DNA from: UBA685 sp049890215
GTDB lineage: Bacteria; Pseudomonadota; Alphaproteobacteria; Puniceispirillales; Puniceispirillaceae
Assembly: GCA_049890215.1 (NCBI GenBank)
Contig: JBMHBX010000022.1
Location: 1 to 18,619 of the forward strand
Length of the DNA stretch: 18,619 nt
Reading direction: 5' to 3'
A program made the translations under genes and the position numbers. The notes beneath the pieces are model-generated. The model was not told where the DNA came from and did no database searches. It saw nothing but the letters and a program-made list of their open reading frames with translations. Positions 1 through 8,390 of the stretch are shown here, piece by piece; the stretch's first letter is position 1; each line of letters starts with the position of its first letter.

Positions 1-5
1 TCATT

Positions 6-218
6 ATGACAGGTATGATTTCGGTATTATTTGGATTTTTCTGGGTCGCGCTTGCCTTTGTTGGATGGTGGGTTGCCACCTCTGGTCAGGGGTGGATAGG
101 CATTGGCTTTATGGTCGCCATCATGATCATCGAAGGCATTATCTATAATATGATAACAAAGCCCAAAAAGGAAAAACCGGATAAAGGCAAATCATCTCGC
201 AAAAGGCGGCGGCGCTAG
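6..218 (+). CDS. small two-helix membrane protein with basic tail
   Basis: A 70-residue protein of unknown function. Two hydrophobic stretches (about residues 4-26 and 30-49) look like a transmembrane hairpin, followed by a very basic C-terminal tail that ends in KSSRKRRRR and is rich in Lys/Arg from residue 52 onward. The tail should sit in the cytoplasm by the positive-inside rule and could bind nucleic acid, lipid headgroups or ribosomes; that is inference. A second ATG at 15 could also be the start. The window begins five bases upstream, so the ribosome binding site cannot be judged and an upstream extension cannot be excluded. A 67-bp gap separates it from the MFS gene on the same strand, so co-transcription is possible. 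I do not recognise a family. Confidence 0.6.
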   Translation: MTGMISVLFGFFWVALAFVGWWVATSGQGWIGIGFMVAIMIIEGIIYNMITKPKKEKPDKGKSSRKRRRR

Positions 219-285
219 GCATATCGCCTTCTTATTCAAAGGCCCGTCCTGACGCCCGTCACTCCGGATATAAAGGCGCCCTGCC

Positions 286-1551
286 ATGATTATGAACAAA
301 AAGCTTCAACAAAAGCTTGGTCTGACATTTTTGAAAAGCGAATGGCGTTTTATGCTTTTTGGGGCCCTGATGGCGAACTGGTCATCTCTTGGCCAGACCT
401 TTTTCATCTCCTTATTCAGCGCAGAGATCAGGCAAACACTTGATTTATCTCATGGTGATTTTGGCACCTATTATGCTATTGCCACGGCGGCAAGCGCGCT
501 GACACTTGTCTGGCTTGGCAAATTGGCAGACACAGTGCCTGTGCGCAAACTCAGCTTTATCACCCTTACCTGCATCTGCTTATCAGCGCTTCATTTTTCC
601 ACAATCCAGAGCGTTGTGACACTAACAATCGGCATCTATTTGTTACGTCTGTGGGGACAGGGGATGATGTCTCATGTCTGGTCAACCGCCATGGCAAGAC
701 GTTATGTCAAAGCGCGCGGCCGCACACTTGCTTTGGCCAGTTTCGGGATGACAATTGCTGAATCAATTGGCCCTGCCATTGTGGTGGCGATGATGGCGGT
801 GATGTCATGGCGCCTTGTATGGGTGGTAATGCCTGTGATAGCCTTTATGAGCCTTGCGCCCTTTCTTGGCAGGCTGACAGAGCGCTCCCCTCTTCAGGAT
901 GGCGAAGGGGTTGAAGGCATGATCAAAAAGGCCGCCACCGGCAATAAAACGTCCTTTAATCGCCGGGATATGTTGCGTGATTCAGCCTTTTGGCTTGCCA
1001 TCATATGGCTTGTCTTTGTGCCGTCTTTTACGGTGACAGGCCTGCTTTTTCACCAAATCTATCTGGCAGAGCTGAAAAATGTAACCTTGCTCACATGGGC
1101 GGCGAATTATTCATTTTATGCCGTAGCAGCCATCATCGGCTCAATCATCTCAGGCATTATGGTCGACCGGTTCACGGCGCATAAAATTGTGGCTATGACA
1201 CAAATGCCTGTCATCTTATTTGCTGGTCTTTTGTGGATCTCAGACGGCCCTGTCACCCTTGCCTTATTCTTTATGATGTTTGGGCTTTGTTCAGGCATGC
1301 CACAAACAGCTTTATCTTCATTGCTTGCTGAGAGATATGGCACACAACATCTTGGTGAGATCAAAGCAGCGACCTTGCCTATTAATGTTCTGGCCTCTGC
1401 CGGGGCGCCTATATTGATGGGCATTATGATTGATCAGGGCGCAGGGCTGACAGCGCTTATGACCCTGTTGGCAGGGTGTGGATGTGTATCAGCCATAGGG
1501 GCGTTTTGCGCATTTAATCTTGGGATGTCTCCTGCGCCAAACCGCGTTTAA
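286..1551 (+). CDS. MFS transporter, substrate unknown
   Basis: A 421-residue inner-membrane protein of the major facilitator superfamily, predicted to move a small solute by secondary transport. It has about twelve hydrophobic segments in two halves, joined by a polar loop near residues 200-230. The family's motif A is visible in the loop after helix 2 as GKLADTVPVRK (residues 78-88), and a degenerate copy, GIMVDRFTAHK, lies in the second half at the equivalent place. The start at 286 is followed by a second in-frame ATG at 292, so either may be used; only a weak AAAGGCG precedes them. The 3' end overlaps the convergent DUF3422 gene by 38 bp. Nothing nearby indicates the substrate. Confidence 0.88.
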   Translation: MIMNKKLQQKLGLTFLKSEWRFMLFGALMANWSSLGQTFFISLFSAEIRQTLDLSHGDFGTYYAIATAASALTLVWLGKLADTVPVRKLSFITLTCICLSALHFSTIQSVVTLTIGIYLLRLWGQGMMSHVWSTAMARRYVKARGRTLALASFGMTIAESIGPAIVVAMMAVMSWRLVWVVMPVIAFMSLAPFLGRLTERSPLQDGEGVEGMIKKAATGNKTSFNRRDMLRDSAFWLAIIWLVFVPSFTVTGLLFHQIYLAELKNVTLLTWAANYSFYAVAAIIGSIISGIMVDRFTAHKIVAMTQMPVILFAGLLWISDGPVTLALFFMMFGLCSGMPQTALSSLLAERYGTQHLGEIKAATLPINVLASAGAPILMGIMIDQGAGLTALMTLLAGCGCVSAIGAFCAFNLGMSPAPNRV

Positions 1552-2830
1552 TGCGCCTGATCGTCACATATACCAACCCTGCCACAACAGGCACCGCCAT
1601 CGCTTTGACAAAGCTGGCTGAGACGCCCCATGATACCCCCTCTGCCAGATAACCAACAAGACCAACCCCATAATAGGTCAAAGCCGCCAAAGACAGGCCT
1701 TCAACTGTTTGCTGTAACCGCAATTGCGCATAGGTGCGCTTATTCATAGAGGTAAGCAGATCACGATTTTGTTTTTGCAAAGCAAGCTCTGTTTGTGATC
1801 TTTGCAACTGACCAGCTCTTGAAATCCGCTTAGACAGATGTTCAATCCTGCGCGAAAAGGCACTGACAGATTGTATCGCAGGTGACATACGCTTTGCCAA
1901 AAACCCGCCAATGGACTGAAACCCGTCAAGGCGCGAAGTCTTTAATGACGCGATACGCGCATTCACAATATCCTGATAGGCAAGGCTTGCTGAAAACCGG
2001 TAAGAAGTCTCGCTGTAAATCTGTTCAATATCAGCGGCAAGGCCTGTCAGCTGGCGCAGCAACGCATCAGCCTGTTCAACATCCTGCATAGCTGTCTCAT
2101 CACGTTGTGCTTTGGCCAACATAGCGGTCGACTGGCGCAGCTCATCTTCAGCCCGATCAAGAGCCGGCGCATGATATTTGACTTTTGGCAGTGATAACAA
2201 AGCCATCAGCCGATAGGTTTCCATTTCGATAATTCTTTGAATCACCCGTCCCATGCGGTAACTGGCAACAGACATATTCATCAGAGCCATCCGGCTATAG
2301 CCATCTGAATCAATATCAAAAGAGGCATAAAGCTGTGCCCCGCCTGCCGAAATCATATCACCTGCCACGGACCTGCCCTGCAGGCGTGCCTCCATCTCAT
2401 CAGCAGATGGCTTAGCATTCTTTGCCTGACAAATCTCAAGCCACATTGCATGAAATATCGGATGCTTGATTTGCTTTATCTCTGCAAAAGGCAGATGAGA
2501 ATAAGCGCTTTCATCAAAGGCAGTTTGTGACAGACCTTTTTGCTTTTTTGCATCACCGTCAATCAGGCTAAGTGACATAAATTCGGTATGACGCTCAACC
2601 CGCACAGCAAAATGACCTGCCTCAAGACGGATGAATTTTTCATCTGCCTGCATCTCACGTAAAGACCATTGCGCCAACAGGGCGTTAATCTCTGCCAATA
2701 ACAAACGATCATCACCTTGTGTGAAATACACAAAGCGGATAAATCTGCCCGTTCCCTCAAAATCATTAAATTTTCGGGCATGAAGCTCATCATTGAGCAA
2801 GCGCCGCATGGGGTGTTCAGTTATGATCAT
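1514..2830 (-). CDS. DUF3422 family membrane-anchored protein
   Basis: A 438-residue protein matching DUF3422, a family common in Alpha- and Betaproteobacteria with no established function. The N-terminal family signature HPMRRLLNDELHAR is present at residues 6-19. The middle is a long soluble, partly helical region. Residues about 335-375 look like a coiled coil (many Gln, Leu and Arg), followed by two hydrophobic segments near the C-terminus (about 377-395 and 400-422) and a short basic end. This suggests a cytoplasmic domain anchored by a terminal membrane hairpin. An AAGG element seven bases before the ATG supports the start. Its 3' end overlaps the MFS gene tail-to-tail, and its 5' end is divergent from the secreted protein gene. 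Confidence 0.88.
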   Translation of the reverse strand: MIITEHPMRRLLNDELHARKFNDFEGTGRFIRFVYFTQGDDRLLLAEINALLAQWSLREMQADEKFIRLEAGHFAVRVERHTEFMSLSLIDGDAKKQKGLSQTAFDESAYSHLPFAEIKQIKHPIFHAMWLEICQAKNAKPSADEMEARLQGRSVAGDMISAGGAQLYASFDIDSDGYSRMALMNMSVASYRMGRVIQRIIEMETYRLMALLSLPKVKYHAPALDRAEDELRQSTAMLAKAQRDETAMQDVEQADALLRQLTGLAADIEQIYSETSYRFSASLAYQDIVNARIASLKTSRLDGFQSIGGFLAKRMSPAIQSVSAFSRRIEHLSKRISRAGQLQRSQTELALQKQNRDLLTSMNKRTYAQLRLQQTVEGLSLAALTYYGVGLVGYLAEGVSWGVSASFVKAMAVPVVAGLVYVTIRRIKRGLAQETSQD

Positions 2831-2919
2831 ATGACAACCTTGTTTTTGCCATCTTTATCGTTACCCTTAAATCGGGTATGTTATATCCCCCGCCCTTACT
2901 GTGACAGAGATGGTAGCAC

Positions 2920-3417
2920 TTGAAAAGCCTTGTTCTGAAAATGATGATATTTGCTGCATTTTGCGGCGCTGTCAGTGCCACCTTGCCGGCACGCGCAACA
3001 GATAACCCATCTGTGTGGGAAGGGGTGTGGTTTTCCTGCGAACATGCCCAAAGACAAAGAGCGCCAGATGATGGCTGCCAGATGTTTGATGATGAAGGCT
3101 TTGAATATAAAGATGGTATTTTATATTATCTGCGCATGAAAGACTCTCAACAAACAGACTGCAAAGGCAATAAAAAAGGCCAATGTTTTGCCAGAGACAA
3201 AAAAGCGATTAAAGTCACAAAAAAACAAGTGGCTGACATCTCGATAAAAGGAGATAAATTAATCGTCCGCTATTGGGGGTGCAATCAAAGCTATCACCTC
3301 AGCACAGGCAAGGATTATATGACTGTCAAACCAGATGATAAAAACTGCCTGTGGTCTCAGGAACGCCATTTCTATATTGCCCGCTATGAAGGGCAGGTCT
3401 CTTTATACCGCCCCTAG
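2920..3417 (+). CDS. secreted six-cysteine protein, function unknown
   Basis: A 165-residue protein that I cannot assign to a family. From the TTG start it has a classical Sec signal peptide: basic start MKSLVLK, hydrophobic core, and an ARA cleavage site after about residue 26. The mature protein has exactly six cysteines (40, 53, 81, 89, 121, 143), suggesting up to three disulfides in the periplasm. It is rich in Lys, Asp and aromatic residues and has no further membrane segment. An in-frame ATG at 2941 is an alternative start, but it would remove the basic n-region of the signal; a GAGATGG six bases before the TTG favours 2920. It is divergent from DUF3422 and lies 62 bp before ygfZ, so the two may be co-transcribed. 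Confidence 0.75.
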   Translation: MKSLVLKMMIFAAFCGAVSATLPARATDNPSVWEGVWFSCEHAQRQRAPDDGCQMFDDEGFEYKDGILYYLRMKDSQQTDCKGNKKGQCFARDKKAIKVTKKQVADISIKGDKLIVRYWGCNQSYHLSTGKDYMTVKPDDKNCLWSQERHFYIARYEGQVSLYRP

Positions 3418-3479
3418 CACGATTAGCCCTGATTGTTTATCAAACCCCTCATACAAGCTTGCCACCGAAGGACGAATTT

Positions 3480-4373
3480 ATGTCACTTTATCATCTGAGT
3501 CACCGCGCAATCCTTGAGTTGACAGGCGATACTGTCAGCGCCTTTCTGCAAGATATCCTGACCGCTGATGTGGCCGGCCTCGCCACAGGACAGATGCGGC
3601 AATCCTGCCTGTTATCACCGCAAGGGCGCATTCTGATTGAGATGACCATCTATCAGGGACCAAAAACAAATTTAGGCGCAGATGGCGCACAAGAAGTGGT
3701 ATGGATTGCCTGTGATACCTCTCAGATTGATGAATTAGAACAGAAGCTAAAATTATATAAATTACGCCGTAACATCACGCTGACCAAGCGCCCTGATCTC
3801 TGTCTTCTGGCCCATGATGAGATCATAGATAATGTAATTTTATCAGCCTCTGATACACGCACATCTCCTTCTTTGACCCATAGCCTGATACACAAAGACT
3901 ATCTATCAGCGCATGAGATTTTGCCATTGGATCTGTATCATCACTGGCGCCTTGTGAATGCCATTCCTGAAGGGCCGCAGGATTTGACTCCGAACCGCGC
4001 TCTTATGCTTGAAGCAGGGCTTGATTTTTTTGACGCCGTTGATTTCAACAAAGGATGTTATATCGGTCAGGAAGTCACTGCCAGAACACGATATCGCGGC
4101 CTTGTAAAGCGCCGCTTTGTGCCTGTCACTGCCAGAGCCCTGTCATCAGGTGACACTATCTTTGCGGATGACAAAGAAGTCGGCACAATATTATCAGCCG
4201 TCACCTGCCCGGCACAAGATGAGGACCCCCCCTATATGATTGGCCTTGCCTCAATGCGTCTTAGCGCTATCCATGATGCAGAACAAGGCGCGGCCTTACA
4301 CACAAATCACAATGATGTGCGCCTTGCCATTCCGGATCATATCCGCCCCATACCAGATCCAAACAAAAGCTGA
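3480..4373 (+). CDS. ygfZ: YgfZ/GcvT-domain folate-binding protein (Fe-S cluster)
   Basis: A 297-residue member of the YgfZ family, tetrahydrofolate-binding relatives of the glycine-cleavage T protein. YgfZ and the mitochondrial homologue IBA57 assist assembly or repair of [4Fe-4S] proteins. The family signature KGCYIGQE is intact at residues 191-198, including the conserved cysteine (193), and continues into TARTRYRG. The N-terminal region begins with the typical run from L-x-x-R to a FLQDILTAD motif. A TTG at 3459 would add seven residues, but GAAGGA at 3467-3472 lies seven bases before the ATG at 3480, which I therefore choose. The gene faces bdhA tail-to-tail across 52 bp in which I see no convincing terminator. 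Confidence 0.93.
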   Translation: MSLYHLSHRAILELTGDTVSAFLQDILTADVAGLATGQMRQSCLLSPQGRILIEMTIYQGPKTNLGADGAQEVVWIACDTSQIDELEQKLKLYKLRRNITLTKRPDLCLLAHDEIIDNVILSASDTRTSPSLTHSLIHKDYLSAHEILPLDLYHHWRLVNAIPEGPQDLTPNRALMLEAGLDFFDAVDFNKGCYIGQEVTARTRYRGLVKRRFVPVTARALSSGDTIFADDKEVGTILSAVTCPAQDEDPPYMIGLASMRLSAIHDAEQGAALHTNHNDVRLAIPDHIRPIPDPNKS

Positions 4374-4425
4374 TAAAGCTTACCAGACCTTTTTGGCCCC
4401 TGGTTTGATGACTCTGTTTTGGTGA

Positions 4426-5202
4426 TTATTGCGCTGTCCAGCCGCCATCCATCACAAAATGAGACCCTGTGATCGTTTCCGCTTCCTCTGACAGCAAAAA
4501 CAAAGTCATCTTTGCAATCTGTTCTGGTGTGACAAACTGGCCGGATGGCTGTTTTTCACTGACAAGCAACCGTGCCTCTTCTTCAACATCACAGCCTTTT
4601 TCCTTGGCTCTTGCTTCAATTTGCGCCTCTACCAGAGGGGTGCGCACCCATCCGGGGCAAATCGCATTACAAGTGATATTCATCTGAGCAGTCTCAAGCG
4701 CCGCTGTTTTGGTCAGACCGATAATCCCATGTTTGGCCGCCACATAAGCGCTTTTACAGGCAGAGGCGACAAGACCATGCACAGAGGCAATATTCACAAT
4801 CCGGCCAAAGCCTGCTTGTTTCATAATTGGCAGGCTGGCCGCCATGATATGAAAGGGGGCAGATAAATTCACCGCCAGCACCTTATCCCAGGCATGGGGA
4901 TCAAAATCTTCAATGGCAGCCACATGTTGAATGCCTGCATTATTGACAACCATATCAAGCCTTTTTTTGCCGGACATGATGCGCCCGACCACATCACGCG
5001 CTGCCTCTGCATGGCTAAGATCAACCTGAAAATAGCGTGCCTCATCTGCCCCATTTTCCAACAGCCTTTGTGCGACTACCTCGCCTGCCTCTGGCGCTTC
5101 AATCCCTGTAAAGCTGATCGCCATTTTTTGTTTTGCCGCCGCCATGGCAATGGCCTGCCCGATACCGGAAGTTGCCCCTGTGATAAGGATATGATGTCTC
5201 AT
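4426..5202 (-). CDS. bdhA: D-3-hydroxybutyrate dehydrogenase (SDR)
   Basis: A 258-residue short-chain dehydrogenase. It interconverts D-3-hydroxybutyrate and acetoacetate with NAD(H) in the cytoplasm, the step that feeds ketone bodies or polyhydroxybutyrate breakdown into acetoacetyl-CoA. The nucleotide-binding TGATSGIG is at residues 8-15 and NNAG at 87-90. The catalytic tetrad Asn112-Ser140-Tyr153-Lys157 is complete. The segments around VNIASVHGLVAS and NAICPGWVRTPLV, and the C-terminal MDGGWTAQ, are characteristic of the 3-hydroxybutyrate dehydrogenase branch rather than of generic SDRs. The length is normal. It lies 60 bp downstream of the DUF1192 gene on the same strand, so the two may share a transcript. 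No strong ribosome binding site precedes the ATG. Confidence 0.92.
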   Translation of the reverse strand: MRHHILITGATSGIGQAIAMAAAKQKMAISFTGIEAPEAGEVVAQRLLENGADEARYFQVDLSHAEAARDVVGRIMSGKKRLDMVVNNAGIQHVAAIEDFDPHAWDKVLAVNLSAPFHIMAASLPIMKQAGFGRIVNIASVHGLVASACKSAYVAAKHGIIGLTKTAALETAQMNITCNAICPGWVRTPLVEAQIEARAKEKGCDVEEEARLLVSEKQPSGQFVTPEQIAKMTLFLLSEEAETITGSHFVMDGGWTAQ

Positions 5203-5262
5203 GGCTTTATGACTTTCTGTCTGTATGCTTCGGAAAAAGATGCGTATTCTTTCTCAGCAAAA

Positions 5263-5445
5263 CTATGATTTGAACAATGAGGCAGCTTCATTTCCTACCT
5301 TTTCTTTCTCAGCTATCTTGTCTTCAACACGGGCTATCTCTTTGCGCAACGCAGAAATATAATCTGTTAAATCTTCTAAATTCCAGCTTGTCAAATCAGC
5401 TGTCAGGTTGCGTGGGCGCAGCGCCTCAAAATCATCTGTTGTCAT
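5263..5445 (-). CDS. DUF1192 family small protein
   Basis: A small acidic protein of about 60 residues matching DUF1192, an alphaproteobacterial family of unknown role. Family features are the acidic start with DDFEALRPR, a short LT..L..EDL segment, and a C-terminal coiled coil (ISALRKEIARVEDKIAEKE) ending near SLFKS. A longer form from a GTG at 5493 would add 16 residues (MNIGKKNHT...). I prefer the ATG at 5445 because family members usually begin just before the acidic DD motif. Neither start has a strong ribosome binding site, so the start is uncertain. The gene is divergent from trcR and upstream of bdhA. Confidence 0.8.
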   Translation of the reverse strand: MTTDDFEALRPRNLTADLTSWNLEDLTDYISALRKEIARVEDKIAEKEKVGNEAASLFKS

Positions 5446-5633
5446 CTCATAATCATCCGATAAGAGTGTATGGTTCTTTTTTCCTATGTTCACCTATCAT
5501 CTCATGCTTTGCAATTCTTGTGAATTCTGATACAACCAAAAAGATACTTCACCGCATGTTATCTTGGCCTTTGGGGGACAAAAGCGAGAAGCGTCAGGCG
5601 AGCGGCCTTCATGCCATCAGCCCTGACAGCTTT

Positions 5634-5663
5634 TTGACACCTTCAGGCTATGGCGATCATAAA
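5634..5663 (+). promoter_or_regulatory. putative sigma70-type promoter of trcR
   Basis: A perfect -35 hexamer TTGACA (5634-5639) is followed after 18 bp by CATAAA (5658-5663), four of six matches to the -10 consensus. Transcription would begin near 5670, leaving a leader of about 26 nt before the chosen trcR ATG at 5696. TGACA elements recur at 5624, 5635 and 5666, the second inside the -35 box. This was identified by eye only. Confidence 0.45.
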
Positions 5664-5695
5664 GGTGACACCCTCTTTTGCGTGAGACAAAGATA

Positions 5696-6262
5696 ATGAC
5701 ACAATTACTTATGCCAAAAGCGACAGCTGTCTGGTTGATTGACAATACCGCTCTTACCTTTGAGCAGATTGGCGATTTTTGCCAATTACATGCTCTGGAA
5801 ATTCAGGCCATCGCAGATGGTGAGGTAGGCGCCGGCATTCAAGGCTATGATCCTGTGCTAAACCGCCAATTAACAGCCGAAGAAATCGCACGTTGCGAAG
5901 CTGACCCGTCAGCCTCACTCACCATGTCTCAATCACATTTGCCACAGCCAACCATGCGTACCAAAGGCCCGCGCTATGTGCCGGTGGCACGCCGCGGTGA
6001 TAAGCCGGATGGCATTGCATGGCTTGTCAAACATCATCCTGAATTATCAGATGCGCAAATCGGCAAATTGATTGGCACAACCAAAGAGACAATCCGCAAG
6101 ATCAGAGAGCGCACACATTGGAATATTCAGAATATTCAGGCAAAACACCCGGCCATGCTTGGTCTGTGCGCACAAAATGACCTGAATGCCGCGATTGAAA
6201 AAGCAGGCGGCGAGCCTGCCAACTCTGAATCTCAGGTCCAGAACTTATCTGAATTGCCATAA
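5696..6262 (+). CDS. trcR: DUF1013 / TrcR-type transcriptional regulator
   Basis: A 188-residue protein of the DUF1013 family, confined largely to Alphaproteobacteria and named in databases as cell-cycle transcriptional regulator TrcR. The start MTQLLMPKATAVWLIDN is the highly conserved family N-terminus. Two helix-turn-helix-like stretches are visible: residues about 20-41 (LTFEQIGDFCQLHALEIQAI) and about 117-140 (LSDAQIGKLIGTTKETIRKI), the second followed by the conserved RERTHWN. A basic linker with KGPRYVPVARR sits between them. A TTG at 5678 would extend it by six residues, but the ATG at 5696, with GAGA eight bases before it, matches the family start. It is transcribed alone, with its own promoter and a strong terminator after it. 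The role in cell-cycle control is known only from the family, not shown here. Confidence 0.88.
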   Translation: MTQLLMPKATAVWLIDNTALTFEQIGDFCQLHALEIQAIADGEVGAGIQGYDPVLNRQLTAEEIARCEADPSASLTMSQSHLPQPTMRTKGPRYVPVARRGDKPDGIAWLVKHHPELSDAQIGKLIGTTKETIRKIRERTHWNIQNIQAKHPAMLGLCAQNDLNAAIEKAGGEPANSESQVQNLSELP

Positions 6263-6279
6263 AGCACTATCAGATTATC

Positions 6280-6310
6280 AAAAAAGCCCCTCAAAAAAGG
6301 GGCTTTTTTT
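6280..6310. terminator. bidirectional rho-independent terminator between trcR and prpE
   Basis: An 11-bp inverted repeat: AAAAAAGCCCC at 6280-6290 and GGGGCTTTTTT at 6299-6309, with an 8-nt loop. A T-run follows on the plus strand and, by symmetry, on the minus strand. It lies 18 bp after the trcR stop and 22 bp after the prpE stop (reading minus), so it can end both convergent genes. Confidence 0.92.
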
Positions 6311-6331
6311 ATGTCTTTTTGATAACTGCTT

Positions 6332-8230
6332 CTATGATTTGGGATAGCCAATCTGGCGCAATGCCTCTTCTATCTCATCCAAAATCACAGGATCATCAAT
6401 GGTTGCCGGCATAGGATAATCCTCACCATTGGCAATTTTCTGGATGGTGCCGCGCAATATCTTTCCTGACCGTGTTTTTGGCAGACGCGCCACAATCACC
6501 GCTAATTTGAAAGCAGCCACAGGGCCAATTTTTGCACGCACAGATGCAACAAGTTCTGCGATAATCTGATCACCGGCACGTGCCACGCCTGATTTCAGGA
6601 CCACAAATCCCATCGGCACCTGCCCTTTCAAATCATCATTTACCCCAAGCACAGCGCATTCTGCGACATCCTGATGTTCTGCCAGCACTTCTTCCATACC
6701 GCCGGTTGATAAACGATGACCTGCCACATTGATGATATCATCTGTGCGCGACATGACATAAACATAACCATCTTCATCCAGATAACCGGCATCACCTGTT
6801 TTGTAATAGCCCGGAAAATCCGCCATATAGGCTTCGATAAAGCGCTCATCATTTTGCCACAGACCAGACAAGCTGCCAGGCGGCAGAGGCAATTTCACAA
6901 CGATTGAGCCAATCTCACCTGCTGACACCTGATGACCTGCCTCATCTACTATTTGCACATCACAAGTGGGAATAGGCAATGCAGGAGAGCCTGCTTTAAC
7001 AGGCAATGGCTCAATACCCATACAATTAGCCGCGATAGACCAGCCTGTTTCTGTCTGCCACCAATGGTCAATGGTTGGCACACCAAGCTTGTCTTCACAC
7101 CAATGCAAGGTATCAGGGTCACAACGCTCACCTGCGAGGAACTGATATCTGAAATGGCTCATATCATAATTTTTGATAAGCGCCCCTTGCGGGTCTTCTT
7201 TTTTGACGGCGCGGATAGCGGTTGGCGCTGTAAACATGGCCTTGACCTTATACTCAGAAATCACACGCCAAAACGCACCTGCATCAGGTGTGCCAACAGG
7301 CTTTCCTTCATAGATGACAGTGGTGCAACCTTCGAATAAAGGCGCATAGGTAATATAGCTGTGTCCGACAACCCACCCCACATCAGAGGCCGCCCAGTAA
7401 ACATCACCTGCCTCACAATCATAGATATGTTTCATAGACCATTTCAGGGCCACAATATGCGCACCAGTTGGACGCACCACACCCTTTGGCATGCCAGTCG
7501 TACCAGATGTATATAAAATATAGGCAGGATCTTCAGACGCAACAGGCACACAATCAGCTGGTTCTGCTTTTGCCATTTCATCTGCCCAATCATGGTCACG
7601 CCCTGCCATCATCTCAGCCTGGCATTGCGGGCGTTGCTCTAAGATCACGCTATGCGGTTTGTGGGACGCAATCTTAATCGCCTCATCAAGAAGCGGCTTA
7701 TATGCCACAATGCGCGAAGGCTCTATGCCGCAAGACGCTGTCAAAATCACTTTTGGCTTGGCATCATCAATCCGCTTGGCAAGCTCTGCTGCGGCAAATC
7801 CACCAAAGACTACGGAATGAATGGCACCAATACGGGCACAGGCCAGCATTGCTATCACAGCAGATGGTGTCATTGGCTTATAGATGATAACCCTGTCACC
7901 ATAGCCAACATCATGGCTTTTCAACATGCCAGCACAACGCGCCACAAGATCCTGTAATTCAGCAAAGGTAATCTTATATTTGGTATCACTGACAGGGCTG
8001 TCATAGATGATGGCATCCTGCCCGCCTCTGCCAGCCTCAACATGCCTGTCCACCGCATTATAACAGCCATTTACAAGCCCACCTGAAAACCACTGATAAA
8101 AAGGCGGATTGCTGTCATCAAGTGTTATTGCCGGCTCTTTTATCCATGCAACATCACCTGCTGCCTCTTCCCAAAAAGCACATGGATCAGCCTTGGCCTT
8201 TGCTGCTATATCATGAAAAACCTGTCCCAT
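6332..8230 (-). CDS. prpE: propionyl-CoA synthetase (acyl-CoA synthetase, PrpE type)
   Basis: A 632-residue AMP-forming acyl-CoA synthetase that activates propionate (and probably acetate less well) to the CoA thioester through an acyl-adenylate. The phosphate-binding loop YTSGTTGMPKG is at residues 240-250. The catalytic lysine of the C-terminal PKTRSGKILRG motif is at about 590; in this family that lysine is reversibly acetylated. The segment TASCGIEPSRIVAYKPL and the C-terminal DYPMPATIDDP are characteristic of PrpE rather than Acs, though specificity is inferred. A GTG at 8239 would add three residues, but AAGGTGG (8236-8242) lies five bases before the ATG at 8230, which is better placed. 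No prpB, prpC, prpD or methylmalonyl pathway gene is in the window, so the fate of propionyl-CoA is not visible here. Confidence 0.92.
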   Translation of the reverse strand: MGQVFHDIAAKAKADPCAFWEEAAGDVAWIKEPAITLDDSNPPFYQWFSGGLVNGCYNAVDRHVEAGRGGQDAIIYDSPVSDTKYKITFAELQDLVARCAGMLKSHDVGYGDRVIIYKPMTPSAVIAMLACARIGAIHSVVFGGFAAAELAKRIDDAKPKVILTASCGIEPSRIVAYKPLLDEAIKIASHKPHSVILEQRPQCQAEMMAGRDHDWADEMAKAEPADCVPVASEDPAYILYTSGTTGMPKGVVRPTGAHIVALKWSMKHIYDCEAGDVYWAASDVGWVVGHSYITYAPLFEGCTTVIYEGKPVGTPDAGAFWRVISEYKVKAMFTAPTAIRAVKKEDPQGALIKNYDMSHFRYQFLAGERCDPDTLHWCEDKLGVPTIDHWWQTETGWSIAANCMGIEPLPVKAGSPALPIPTCDVQIVDEAGHQVSAGEIGSIVVKLPLPPGSLSGLWQNDERFIEAYMADFPGYYKTGDAGYLDEDGYVYVMSRTDDIINVAGHRLSTGGMEEVLAEHQDVAECAVLGVNDDLKGQVPMGFVVLKSGVARAGDQIIAELVASVRAKIGPVAAFKLAVIVARLPKTRSGKILRGTIQKIANGEDYPMPATIDDPVILDEIEEALRQIGYPKS

Positions 8231-8390
8231 TCTTCCCACCTTTTTGATATGGTTTTTTGATCACCTAGATTGTTAGCGACAACAGCGGTTAAGTCTAGCG
8301 AAAACAATCGCCAACGCCAAACTGGCAATTTTATGCAAATTAGGTTATGTTAGTGCCCGTAACGCGAGGGCGCCGCATCAGGACTGCATC

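Noticed and set aside
4374..4425. Terminator between ygfZ and bdhA
   Set aside because: Only a 5-bp inverted repeat (ACCAG/CTGGT) with a 13-nt loop and no T-run; too weak.
5513..5526. Inverted repeat AATTC-TTGT-GAATT in the DUF1192-trcR gap
   Set aside because: Five-base AT-rich arms of this kind are expected by chance and lie away from the better promoter candidate.
5277..5696. 139-residue open frame on the plus strand
   Set aside because: It is the shadow of the DUF1192 gene and the trcR promoter region; composition is irregular and it has no family features.
6332..8230. Methylcitrate or methylmalonyl operon around prpE
   Set aside because: Neighbours are a DUF465-purine operon and a regulator; no prpB, prpC, prpD, pcc or mcm gene is present in the window.
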